This document shows positions 36,401-47,489 of a stretch of 64,000 nucleotides of DNA, piece by piece. Within the stretch, counting starts at the first letter, position 1, and each line of letters opens with the position of its first letter. Origin of the DNA: Megaleporinus macrocephalus (taxonomy: Eukaryota; Chordata; Actinopteri; Characiformes; Anostomidae); assembly GCA_021613375.1 (NCBI GenBank), contig CM038710.1:24381667-24445666 (forward strand), given 5' to 3'. Position numbers and translations under genes: made by a program. The notes under the pieces are model-generated. The model did not search any database. It saw only the letters and a program-made list of their open reading frames with translations, and was not told the origin of the DNA.

Positions 36401-37370
36401 AAAAAGGGACTCCGGCTACGAGCCCCGAAGTGATTCCTGAAAAACAATTTCACACTCTTGGCCCTGGAGACCTGTTTTTTTTTTTTTAAGTGAGAGAAAA
36501 ATCATACACTTTCTAGCCAGCATCTGGAATAGGCCTTTGACAGGGTCAGTAACAGCTAGCTCTCAGTAATCAGAAACACGGAGACAGCTGTAATGCTTTC
36601 AGAGATACCCCTCTATCTGCATCCTTTGCTCCTCTCCTCCGCCAAGTACTAAACCCTGCTCACCCCCTTCTCTCCAAAAAGGAGCGCTCCGGATACCTTA
36701 CAGCTGAAAATGGGTGATAAGATTTAAAATCTTCCAGTGGTGCTTCCCCCCTGCTCCCCACCCTCTCGCACACTCACATTCATACACATGCATGCAGAAA
36801 GCACTGGGGGGAGGGAGAGAGAGAGGGAGGGAGGGGGGTGTCGCGTGAAATGAAAAGTTGATAATGTGCACAGCCCTCTCAGGAGCGGCGTGAGGTTATC
36901 ACTGTCTCTCCATTCGGCGGGCCGTGGGAGGGCAGTGATGGAATGAGAGTCGCTCCCCAGACAAGAGTTTGATTTCAGAGAGAGTGCTGAAAGAGCGCAG
37001 GAGGAACGTGCACATTGTCCAGGTGGCCTATTTGAACGCAGCACATATTAAAATAGCATGACAGGGAAAGAAGCCCGCCAGCTGTCGTCAACTTGATGAA
37101 TGTTGTGTGTTTCTCTGATCATATCCAAGAGCTTTGCCAATTCCTTCCAGGGCTGTGGCTGTCCAGGAGAATTGACATGCACTGTAAAACTATATGTTTA
37201 GGTTCTAGATACTTTTTGTAAGTTCAAGTACACGTCAGGGTAATGGTATTTGAGAAGATAGTGGAGGACTGTTAAACAGAAATGCTGCTGATCATTTCTA
37301 CACGCTTTATAGTTCAGATGTGAATAAAGTCATACAGAGGGGTTTAATATGAACTATACTATTCGATCAA
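33445..37370. other. Gene-free intron
   Basis: No repeat of length, gene or RNA is recognised. An AT-rich (aataaaa)-type stretch occurs at 35350-35440. Short G-rich purine runs occur at 36808-36840. Confidence 0.5.
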
Positions 37371-37377
37371 GAGCAGT

Positions 37378-37745
37378 TAGACTTTATTCAAAACAGTCTA
37401 ATCAGTCGCTTTAATAAAAAAATATATATAAATATTTATCTTTTTTAAAGAGTGTGGTACGTTGGTCAAAAGTGTTCTGATTTGTGATTGGATAAGAATT
37501 TGTGTGATAGAACAACTGTGTGCAGCAATAAATGTGTAACTAGTGTTTGGTTTGATTGTGAGTATGAACCGGAACATTTCTTTTAGTTTTGTTTGTTTGT
37601 TTTATTGATTTATTTACATTTATTCTTGTCTGACTGTTTTTCCAAATACCTCATCCTTCAGTGGCCCTCTGCGTCCACTGTCTACCTGAAACCTGTTGTA
37701 ATGATATAAATGAACAGCGTGAGCAGATTACGTAGCGTTTACCGG
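37378..37745 (+). repeat. Duplicated intronic segment, uninterrupted copy
   Basis: Landmarks shared in order with 39745-41205 are ctttattcaaaa, taatcagtcgctttaataaa, tggtacg, aaaagtgttctgat, gtgattgg, agaacaactgtgtgcag, tgtgtaactagtgttt, ataaatgaacag and gagcagat. This copy lacks the LINE that interrupts the other, so it represents the empty site. Confidence 0.75.
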
Positions 37746-38543
37746 GTAGGTTTGTTCAATCAAGTCACAGTGGCTGTGACAGAAATCTGATTTTTAAAGC
37801 ATATATTCGCTTTTAAACCACTCAAGCAAATACACGAATTGGTGACAAATACACTGCCTGATGCCCAAGACATGATTTAACCATCAGTTTGAGAGACCAT
37901 TGATCAGAAATGTTTTTTTCTAATTTATGTTGGAGATGTTGGTGTATATATACTTATACATTACGTTTGCGTTACCTATAAACAGGGTTTGGTGGGGTTG
38001 TTTTATGATGCATCCTGTCGAATTCATACTCCAACAGAAGTAACAACATACCATAAGAAAGCTTTGGTGTTCAACGCTATCGAAAGAAACAAGGAAATGC
38101 ACAGTCCCTCCTCCTCCCTCTTCAGTCTTTACCTGTCTAGAAGAAAGTTACCAGTTTAGACAGGAGTTTCCCTTTAAAGTGTTTACATTCACAAATGTGT
38201 TGATACAGTCAAACTTTGCTTTATTCACCCCAACTAAACACAATCGTCTTCAGAAAACCTGTAGCCTGCAATTCAGAGCACGTAACAGTGTATTACCAAG
38301 TACCACATATTCATTTATTCATCATTTAACAGCGTATCTTCACAGGTACAAATTAAACCTGTTGTTATTAGAAAAGTGAAATAGCTTTCTCAGTCCAGTA
38401 GATGGTGTGTTTTTCAGCAGAGAGTTCAACAACAAAACAAAGATTGAGGCTTCGGATCAAATGTCCGGACTTAATAGACAGACTTGTTCTTTGGGGGGCT
38501 TTATGTGCATTTGAAAGAAGGTAATAAATTGTGATAAATGCAA

Positions 38544-39045
38544 TACTGCGCAAAAGTTTCAGGCACTTAGGAAAAGACAAGAAGCATTTATTTGCTCAGC
38601 AAAACACATTATTTTTAAATTCAGATAGTATTAATACAGAGTAGTTAGTTGTGAGTAGTGATTGTACATATAAATGTGTGTTTATTTAACCCTTTCCAAG
38701 CCTTGTGGAAACAACCCAGTATTATTTGCATTTATCATCTAATACCTTCTTTGACTACTCAGTATTTTATTAAGCTAAGTCATAATTGCTGGTGAAGGAA
38801 TTAAATAAATTCATACAACGTCTGGGACGCCCAGGAGAAATCTGGACCTAAACATTGTTCTTCAAACTGGAGCTCAAGATATGATCTACTTCTTTCACAA
38901 TATGATATTTCTGCTACTTTGTATTATGTTTATGCTTATGTATCTGTTCTAATGATATCTGGTGCTCTTACTGGTACAAATACACCTATTTATAAGAACC
39001 TATTTATATCAGTTTAGGTGCCTAAGACTTCAACACCGTACTGTA
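38544..39045. mobile_element. Tc1/mariner-like MITE with inverted ends
   Basis: The left end reads TACTGCGCAAAAGTTTCAGG-CAC and the right end, complemented, reads TACAGTACGGTGTTGAAGTC followed by TTAGGCAC. The two ends are imperfect inverted repeats flanked by TA. They match the end sequence of the element at 11545-12283 (TACTGTGCAAAA type). No transposase coding is seen in the 500 bases between, so it looks like a non-autonomous or internally deleted relative. Confidence 0.7.
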
Positions 39046-39744
39046 TTTAGTGCTGTACTCAGTATGTGGCAAAATGTTTCAAATTGTGATAAAATTGTGG
39101 CATAGCTTAAATATGGAGACAGAAGCCACTCCAGCCATTAGAGACATAATCATCTACATAATGTACAACATGTACATAATCATTCCCTCAACATTTCACT
39201 GTTACAGAATGTAGCCATTCAGTCAAAATTGCTGAGGGTTGCATTTGATTTGTCAAATAATTTGAAGCGTATTTTAATCTTGTTTTAGACATTACAGCAC
39301 ATTTCTTTCAGGAAATTTGAAATTTCTTTGTTTTGCTGATTTTACCCCTTGCCCTTTGTGACCTAGTGACCTTAATCAAGTGGGTTTCCCAACAAATCCA
39401 GCTGGGTTGAAGAAAATAAAGAAAAGTGATGGGAGTCTGTGGCCCATTCAGCGGTGATCAGTTAGGAGGACAGTAAAGAGATCTCTGTAAACTGTAAAAA
39501 TAGTTTATACAAGAAAAATAAGTGTATTCAGAGGTTATACAAGTTTATATAAGAGGTGTTAGATGTAGCGATAAGTTTGATAAATATGTTTATGTTTACA
39601 TTTCAGCTTCTGGTGGGTTTTAAGTCATCTTTCGACTGTTCTTTTTCACTTTGTGGGGTGTGAGAAACGCGGCTGTGTGGGTCATTCACACATAAAGTGT
39701 TTGCGCTGCTGAGCGGAGCAGTAAAGAAGAGCTGCAGATATACT

Positions 39745-41205
39745 TTATTCAAAGGGATAAACAGTCGCAATTTAATCAGTCGCTTAAATAAAAAATATAT
39801 ATATATATTTAGAAGGTGGTACGTCTGGCCACCTACAAAAGTGTTCTGATGTGTGATTGGGTATAAAGTTCCCATAAAGTTCGCCGATGATACAACTGTG
39901 CTGGGTCTCATCAGCAATGGCGAAGAGTCAGCATACAGGGAGGAGGTACAGCAGCTGACAGACTGGTGTACAGTCAACAACCTTCACTGGAATGTAGAGA
40001 AGACCAAGGAAATGGTTGTTGACTTCAGGAAATCAAGACCGGACCACTCTCCGCTTAACATCAACGGCTCCTCTGTGGAGATCGTTAAGAGCACCAAGTT
40101 CCTTGGTGACCACCTAGCGGAGAACCTCACCTGGTCCCTGAACACCAGCTCTACAGCCAAGAAAGCCCAGCAGCGTCTCTACGTCTCTACTTCCTCCGGA
40201 AGCTGAGAAAGGCCCGTCTCCCTCCACCCATCCTCACCCTCTTCTATAGGGGAACCATAGAGAGCATCCTAAGCAGCTGCATCACTGCTTGGTTTGGGAC
40301 CTGCACAGCCTCTGACCGCAAGTCCCTCCAACGCATTGTGAGGACAGCTGAGAGGATCATCGGAGTCTCTCTCCCCTCTGTCTTGGACATTTACTGCACC
40401 CGCTGCATCCGCAAAGCAACCAGCATTGTGGATGACCCCACCCACCCTTCACACAGACTGTTCTCCCTCCTGCCATCAGGAAGAAGGTACCGCAGCATCC
40501 GGTCCAACATGACCAGACTCTGCAACAGCTTCTTCCTCCAAGCCATCAGACTTCTCAACACAACTCAACGTCTGAACTGATATCTTTCTCCAACCATTTA
40601 CCCCAGATAAAAAAAAGGGAAGCATTTTTGCACAAAGCATTGCACTAATAACTTTACTACCTCACTGGACTCTATTTATTACACATTGCACAATTTGCAC
40701 ACAACCAGCAATTATTTATTATTCTCTGTCTGTACTGTGTTGTGTTGTCTGTCCGTACTTGTTTGTTTGTGTTGCACTTGTGTCTGTATGCACTGTCTAT
40801 GTTGCACCATGGTCCTGGAGGAACGTTGTTTCGTTTCACTGTGTACTCTGTATGTAGTTGAAATGACAATAAAAACCCACTTGACTTGACTTGAAGTCTG
40901 ACAGAACAGCTGTGTGCAGTGCGGAATGTGTAAGTAGTGTTTTCTTTGATTGTGATTATAAATAGGAAAATATGTGTTTTTAGAAGTTTTGTGCGGTTTT
41001 CTGTTTTTCATTCTTTAATTTTTGTTTATTCTTATGGCTTATCTCGTTTAGTTTTTGTTGCATGGCGTGCGTGGTTTCTCGTCTGTCCACCCAATACCTT
41101 GTGCTTCAGTGGCGGGCTGCACCCTCTGTCTGTGTAAAAGCTCTGATCTGTTCTAATTATGTAAATGAACATTATGAGCAGATCACATTGCATTTCTCTG
41201 GGATG
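39745..41205 (+). repeat. Duplicated intronic segment, copy interrupted by a LINE
   Basis: The flanks at 39745-39870 and 40895-41205 match 37378-37745 in order: ctttattcaaag, taatcagtcgcttaaataaa, ggtggtacg, aaaagtgttctgatg, then after the LINE agaacagctgtgtgcag, tgtgtaagtagtgttt, ataaatagg, aatgaacattatgagcagat. The LINE splits the segment between gtataaagtt and agtctgacag. Confidence 0.75.
39872..40894 (+). mobile_element. 5'-truncated L2-type LINE with reverse transcriptase remnant
   Basis: The coding part starts at KFADDTTVLGLISNG (39876 onward), where FADD is the catalytic core of the reverse transcriptase. It continues TDWCTVNNLHWNVEKTKEM, VVDFRKSRPDHSPLNI and KSTKFLG. A tandem 8-base duplication (gtctctac at 40175 and 40183) shifts the frame; the other phase resumes LRKLRKARLPPPILTLF, then RTAERIIGVSLPS, to HPSHRLFSLLPSGRRYRSI and a stop near 40578. 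The 3' untranslated region runs to AATGACAATAAA and a tail of ttgacttgacttga. This is characteristic of teleost L2-group non-LTR elements. The endonuclease and most of the RT are missing. It cannot retrotranspose. Confidence 0.92.
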
Positions 41206-41940
41206 TGATCTGCTTATGATATTACAGTATGACAGCAGTGCACAGCCATCACGTCATCCACTTTATGCAAAGTAGATAATGATCAATAATCAGTAATTAA
41301 CATATATGTAGACCCATGGTTCCTGCTATGGTTACCTTATCGTGACAGGATCATGATGTTGGTTTTGGGTTTAAACTTTACTTTTTGTTAAAATAATTTA
41401 AAATTGATGATCTTTCTCCGCCAGACTGACTTGTTTCCGAGTGTGGCCATGTTTGTGTTTGCTGCTCTAGCTAGCTGTAGTACGTACCGCAGCTCTGCCT
41501 TTACAGCCGTTGTAAAATTCAAAGTCATTGGATTTTCTTCTATTAAACATTTAAGTGTTTCAGACAGCATCCACCAGAATATTTGGAAATGTGTGGTTGC
41601 AAAGTCCCCGTAGATAAAATGAAATACCCCGCAGTCTACCGTAAAAACCTGGGGCGGCCATAAGACAGCAGCCCTCGCTCCCTGATCAAATAACACTGTA
41701 CATTTTAGACCTCTCCCACAATCAAACTTTTAGTTTATGTTATTTTAAAACAATTCATAGTTCATTTTTACTTTTCTAGTATGAGAGACAGCCACCATTT
41801 GAAAGCTGTTTGGTCTGATGGGTGCTTTAACGAACACTTCAGTCCAACAGCAAGTTTAAAAGAAAATGGAGTGTCTAATGGATTTACTGGACCGGTTCCA
41901 GCTTTTACTCAGTGTGGCACACCATATATTGTTTTAGTCC
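41206..41940. other. Gene-free intron
   Basis: No gene or known repeat family was recognised. Short overlapping open frames of 69 and 102 codons on opposite strands at 41388-41696 have no domain. Confidence 0.5.
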
Positions 41941-41945
41941 TTTAG

Positions 41946-42087
41946 CTGTCTGTCTGTCTACCTGCCCATCTAAGGATCTGCCTACCTGTCTGTATGTCTG
42001 TCTGTCTACCTGCCTATTTATGGATCTACCTTCCTGTCTGCCTTCTTTCTTTCTTTCTTTTTTTCTTTCTTTCTTTCTTTCTTTCTG
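41946..42087. repeat. CTGT/CTAC-rich degenerate tandem and (TTTC)n microsatellite
   Basis: Two diverged copies of a roughly 55-60-base block (ctgtctgtctacctgcc ... ggatct) lie at 41948-42035. A (TTTC)n tract of about 45 bases follows (42041-42087). Confidence 0.9.
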
Positions 42088-42089
42088 CC

Positions 42090-44300
42090 TGCAGACTGTA
42101 AGTTTTGTACAGGCTGTATGTGCTGTGTGGGATAATTGCTGGTGGACAGGTTTAAATAATGACTGAAAGAATGTGAGCTAATGAACCAGGCTGGTTAATA
42201 TTCTCCTGCTACAGTTCTCCTGCAGATGCTGAGCAGCCCGACACACCCTTTCTCTTTCAGTCTTAATTATAGTAATTTGCAGACTTTCCAACTAAATGTC
42301 GAGTAGAGTTTAAAAAATGCAGATAAAATACATAAAGTTTCAATTGTAATTCATAAGATTAGTCATCAATAACAGCATATAAGTCATAAGCCAGCCTGAC
42401 AGTGTGAAGTGCTTGAAAGTTGGGGGTATAGTTGTGGTGGTGGAGGAAGAAGCAGACGTTACCTGTTGATGAATACCAGTTCCAGTTGTATAATTGTTTT
42501 GTTTCTTCCTGAATGAAGCAAAATAGCAGCTTAATGTTGGCCAACAGTGACACACACTTGTTTGGTACTCAGTTGCCTAACTTTTATTCTCCAAGACAGT
42601 TTTTAATCTTCTTTTCCTTTGTTAGCAGAGCAGCAGTTAGTTAGAAACAAACCTGTACTGCTGTGTCTGGCAGTGTTTGTGTCTGTAGCTTCCTCACTGA
42701 TATAATGTTAGATTACCTGGTCAGGCTACAGATCCAGATACCAAAGAAAAGGTCATTTTGCTTTTTTAGTGCTCAACTTCACTTCCTCAGATTGAAGTCA
42801 TGTTAACATCTAAACTTGTGTCTATGCTTTAGTAAGGCAGAATTGAACTGAGCTGTTATCATACTAGCTAAGCTAATGGTAACCAGCTGCTTATCGAGTT
42901 AACAGCACTGTTCAATATTTTATAAATTGTTCGAGTTAGATAGATGATTGGACCTTGTTTGTATAATGACACTCTTGTACTTTTACTTGAGGGCAGAAAG
43001 CATACAATTTACAAAGGCATAGTACACTGGGCCACAGGTATTTACAGAATTATGTAAACCTAAGACCCCCATTTATTTATTTAATTTCTAGTCAATTTGT
43101 TTTTCAGCTTAAAAAAAAACAAATTTAGCAGGAAAAATTAGACTGCAGTTTTAACAAATAAATATAAAATCAAATAGTTTAGTGCTCAGTGGGCCCAGTC
43201 TATTGTTTGCGTGGTGAATCCTTCTCAGCTTATATTCTTTTGAGCTGGCTAGATTCCAGTCTTTTCTGCTTCACACAAATCAAAGAATGTTAAGGTTTGT
43301 AAACATCAGAAGCATCATTGTTTGGTTTGATTGCCTCAGTAACAGCTTCTTAACAGTGGCGCATCCTTTAAGACCCACAGTCTTGAGTTGTCCTCTTACA
43401 TCGGAAGGATGGACAGAAAGCCCTGTTGACGTTTTTAAATCTGCTGTAGAAGAGGGGCTTGATCGTCTGCTCTCTGTCAAAGATGAAGGCTTATCTGCTT
43501 AATGTCTACAATCTTCTTGCACGAGAGGAAAGTCGAAATAAGATTTGGAGTTGGTCAAAACTGCATTTGAACTGACTAGAAAATCTAGTCTAATAACCAT
43601 GCAAAACCTGTTGGACGACCCTTTTTCTCTAGACTTTCTAGTTTGTTCATCATTTGTTTTGACACACTGTGTTTTTTCCATCTTATTTTTCCTTTCCCCT
43701 CATGCAAGAGGATTTTGTGTGTAATGTCATCTGAAAAATGACCTGGTTTGTGTTTTGACTAGAAATGTAATGTAGAAGGGGGCTTTCTGAGTTGTATTTA
43801 GTTCAGTTGAGAATTCTGGCAGAGTAGTTGGAAATACTAAGCTTTCTACTTTCCAAATTGGACCTGTGTGGACTTTCTTAGCCAGATAAAGCAATCTTAA
43901 GTGCAGGTCATTGGGGAAGTAGACGGATGGGCAGTGTGGTCACCTGCTCCTTCGTCCTCCGTCTGACACGCACATTCAGTGGCAGTGCTGCTGGCTCTAA
44001 TTGTGGCAATACAGATGTAATTATGCTGAAAAGGTCAGAGCAGTTGTCTTCAATTAATACAGCAAAGAGAAAGTGACTGAGTATAGAGAGAAAATGGCAA
44101 CTCAAATGAGTCATAATGTTAATTTAATTCTGCTCATCAGCAACTAGCATTTCTCATTCCTGGAAAATGGGATTACTCTGTTCTGTGTCGTATCTCATAT
44201 TCCCCGCTTTAGCCATTGGAGCCCAAACAGATGAATATGTGTCATCACTTGTGCAGCTTAATTAATGACATTTTGTGCATTGTTACAGTGGTTCGCTGTG
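42090..44300. other. Gene-free intron
   Basis: Unique sequence with no gene, RNA or known repeat recognised. Confidence 0.5.
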
Positions 44301-44303
44301 TAA

Positions 44304-44332
44304 GTGTGTGTGTGTGTGTGTGTGTGTGTGTA
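44304..44332. repeat. (GT)n microsatellite
   Basis: About fourteen GT dinucleotides. Confidence 0.96.
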
Positions 44333-44484
44333 TTATAGCTTAAGCCTTTTTTAGTTTTTTTTTTTTTCCAAGGCTCATTTCTTTTGCACTGTTAAAACAG
44401 TATAATTTCCTCTGCATCCAGTGAATTTTTCTACAATAAATTGCTGTTACATCACTTGGCATCTTATGCTGTTGCTTCAAAGCT

Positions 44485-44590
44485 TACAGAACACTGTGCC
44501 GAGTCCCAGTAATGGAATGACCCTTAATAGCTTTTGGACATTCTTCCAGTCATTATATAAATAGATAGATCCCACAGTTACAGTAGCTTA
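44485..44590. repeat. Interspersed repeat fragment, related to 47390-47485
   Basis: It shares cactgtgccgagtcccagta / cagtgttgagccctaataat, then atggaatgaccc and taatagc, then cattat and cagttac, with the second copy. It has no coding content and is of unknown class. Confidence 0.5.
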
Positions 44591-44924
44591 ATTTAATTAT
44601 TCTGTCTTGATCATCAGAGTTGTTTATTTAATTGGTCCTGTTTGGGGCTCAGCAATATATTTTTTCTTGTTAGTGGCTATTGCTTTATTTGCCTTTGAGA
44701 TATTAAAGGACAAATATTCTATTTTTGTATTTTATCTTTTCAATAATACAGGAATGATTAAAAAAGGACAACACAGAGCTACTGGAACAATAGCCTTTAG
44801 GTTAGTTAACATGGTCAAGGTTTAGGCCTTTATTGTTCTAACAAGAAACAAATTATAGTCTGTAAATTATGGCAATTTATTAATCCACATCTCCCCTCCT
44901 CCTCCAGAACACAATTATTTTCTC

Positions 44925-46103
44925 TAGTTAAAACACTGCTTTGAGCACAGGGATGCAGTGGTTGGAATAAAAAAGGGCCTTTCGAAATACTGAAAAACAG
45001 TCCACTATTCTTCCTCCACCTCATTTTGCGGTTGGCTTTATGAGTTCTGGTAGGTAGGATTATTCTGACATCAGATAGTGAAGCGTGATTAATCACTCCA
45101 GAGAACACTTTCCACGGCTCCCAGGTCCAGTGGCTTTACACAACTCCAGCCGACGCTTGGCATTGTGCATAGTGAGCTTGTGTGTAAGTGCGTGGCCATG
45201 GAAACCTATTTCATGAAGATCCTGGTACACAGTAGGGGTGTGCCATATTGTATCATACACAATAACATTGCCAACATTTTTGAATATCATCAACAATATT
45301 ATATCCTGAAATATCGTGGGTACTAGTTTTTTACTGTTTTCAGCAAAAGAAAATTCACACTTTTCTTATTTCCCATCATATCTACTAGATTTTATCTGTC
45401 CAGTATCATTTATTTTACTTCAGTCTTGGATATATGGAGATATTTGGAGTGCATTATTTAGTATCGTGACATTTTGGATCATTGCATTCTGTTACAATCT
45501 GATGAAAATGTTGTATTTTTTAATATCTCAGTTAGGGGTGTGCCATATCTCATCGTATGCAACAATAAAATGTAATTTTCATTTTGTTGCAGTAGTGTAT
45601 TCTTGAAATATTTTTTTTATTTAATGTTTTGTAATATCACCAAGAGTATCGTTATCGCAAAAATACCATGAAATATCGTGATATTATTGCAGAGCCATAT
45701 CGCCCACACCTAGTACGCAGTTCTTGTGCTTATTTTGCTAATTTTAAGTGCCAGATCCAATTAGAAGCTCGATGAGTGATCGATGGAATAGACAATTGTT
45801 ATTTTTGAGTGCTTTGGGTATTAGCATTCAGCTTCCCTGCTGTGTGAGTTTGCATGGCCTGCTGCTGTTTAGCTGAGTTGTTGTCTCTCCTAGATGCTTC
45901 CGTTTCAAAATAATAGTCCTTACAGTTGATTAAGCAGATCTAACTTAGTGGAAACTTGTTGCTAAGGTGGCATCCTATGACTGTCCCATACCTAAAGTCA
46001 CTGAGCTCTGAAGTGCAACCTACTCTACTACCATTGTCTATAGAGATTGCATGTGCAAAAGCACTTGAACTGTGTGTTATAGAGGAGTGTCCATATACTT
46101 TTG
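44925..46103 (-). pseudogene. Tc1/mariner-like transposon, decayed and interrupted by a nested element
   Basis: From the high-coordinate end the minus strand gives a terminal ggtcacaaaagtatatggac, then SELSDFRYGTVIGCHLSNK (about 46040-45950), the start of a Tc1-like transposase with its helix-turn-helix region. After a nested insert (45233-45712), it resumes LHEIGFHGHALTHKL, then TMHNAKRRLELCKA (45220-45150), a conserved stretch of the same family. Beyond 45090 the frame is damaged; FQPLHPCAQSS corresponds to FQHDCAPVHK in intact relatives, so the second catalytic Asp is gone. The 3' third is absent. Confidence 0.88.
45233..45712. mobile_element. Nested hAT-like non-autonomous element with 8-bp target duplication
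   Basis: The 480-base insert starts TAGGGGTGTGCCATATTG and ends ATATCGCCCACACCTA; the ends are inverted repeats (TAGGGGTGTG and TAGGTGTGGG). It is flanked by GTACACAG (45225-45232) and GTACGCAG (45713-45720), an 8-base target duplication with one mismatch, as expected for hAT elements. Removing it restores the surrounding Tc1 sequence. A second internal start (taggggtgtgccatatctca at about 45534) suggests one copy sits in or beside another. No transposase is encoded. Confidence 0.85.
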
Positions 46104-46126
46104 TGACCAGTCCTGCACAAAATACA

Positions 46127-46390
46127 CCCACTGGCCACTTTATTGGGTACACCTCCCTAAGTACAGCTCTGCTTACCATATAGGAGCACTTTGTTCTATA
46201 ATAATACACTGTAGTTCATCTATTTCTATGTATACTTTATTAATCCCTTTTCACCCCGTAGTTCAGTGGTCAGGACCCCCACAGAGCAGGTTTTGTTTGG
46301 GTGGTGGATCATTCTCAGCACTGCAGTAACACTGATGTGGTGTGGTAATGTGTGTTGCACTGGTATGGGTAGATCAGACACAGCAGGGCT
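46127..46390 (-). repeat. Interspersed repeat of the 'tgctgtgtctgat' family, copy 2 (inverted)
   Basis: Reading the minus strand gives ctgctgtgtctgatctaccc, accagtgcaacacacattac, tgcagtgctgagaatgatcc, acctgctctgtgggggtcct and gaactacggggtgaaa, the same order as at 2625-2922. It abuts the end of the Tc1-like element, with cccactggccactttattgg at its outer edge. Confidence 0.72.
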
Positions 46391-47389
46391 AAGGTGTGCC
46401 TAATCAAGTGATTGGTGGGCGTAAATAATAAATAATGTTGCTTGTCAGATGCTGAAGAGTTCATTTCTATTAAACATGCATAGTAGGTGTTTTAGCGCAG
46501 GTGTGTGTCTGTGGTGTGTGTAAGGCTGCCTGCAGAGTGTGTGACATGTCAGTGAAAACACACACTATCACTGCTGTAAACAGAGCCAGCGGTCTCCAGC
46601 TCCTGAATCTGTGTGTAGGCATCATTCACACTTGGAGGTTAAAAGTGTGTTGCAGTGTGTGGAGAACACTTGTGCATATGTGTGTGAGTGTCTGTGTGTG
46701 TGTGCTTATGTGTGTCTGTATGTGGGGAGGTCAGGGGGGCGTGACATACAAAAGAGTGCCAGGAGTCGTCTCTGAAGGCCCACAGAGAATCTAATGAAAA
46801 GACCATGCAGATGCCCTAGACCTAAACCTCTGACTCTTTCCTGAGCTGTAGTTTTGGTGTGTCATAACTCATTTAGTCCAGCTGAGTGAGCTCGATGCAG
46901 CAAAGTATTTTAAATGTTCACATATACATTACTTTTTAGCCTGCCTGATTAAAATTTATGTAGAATAAAATTTAGCTTGACTAAAATTGCCATAGAATGT
47001 ATTTTTTTAGCATTTTAAATAGTTCTCTGATGACTGCATAAGAGGGTAAATGACTTTGGTTGGGCTGAAAAATGCCCAGGTGGAGTTTTACACACCTATT
47101 TACAGCCTATGATTTGCTCCTAGATTTAATTGTTTAAACACTGTTAGGCTTTAAAATAAGCTGTTTTAATTTAAGCTGCTCATGTAAGATAAGCACTTAG
47201 TAGTCTGTCATAGTCACAGCTACCCACAGGACAAGAATGTCCCATCACACAGTGTGAATCTGTGGTATTTCAAGGCGAGACTTGTATTATTGGTTCAGAG
47301 TCACTTCTTTTTCCAACATTTTCTGCTAATATTGACCAAGTACCTGGTATGTGTGCCATTAATGTTTTTCCTAGCTCTAAAACCTTTAG

Positions 47390-47485
47390 AGCAGTGTTGA
47401 GCCCTAATAATGGAATGACCCATAATAGCAGTAAGGCATTTCACCTGTACTCATTATCAGAATAGACCTACAGTTACCTACAGGA
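47390..47485. repeat. Interspersed repeat fragment, related to 44485-44590
   Basis: See the shared phrases tgttgagccctaataatgga, atgacccataatagc and cctacagttacc. It is direct relative to the other copy. Confidence 0.5.
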
Positions 47486-47489
47486 ACAA

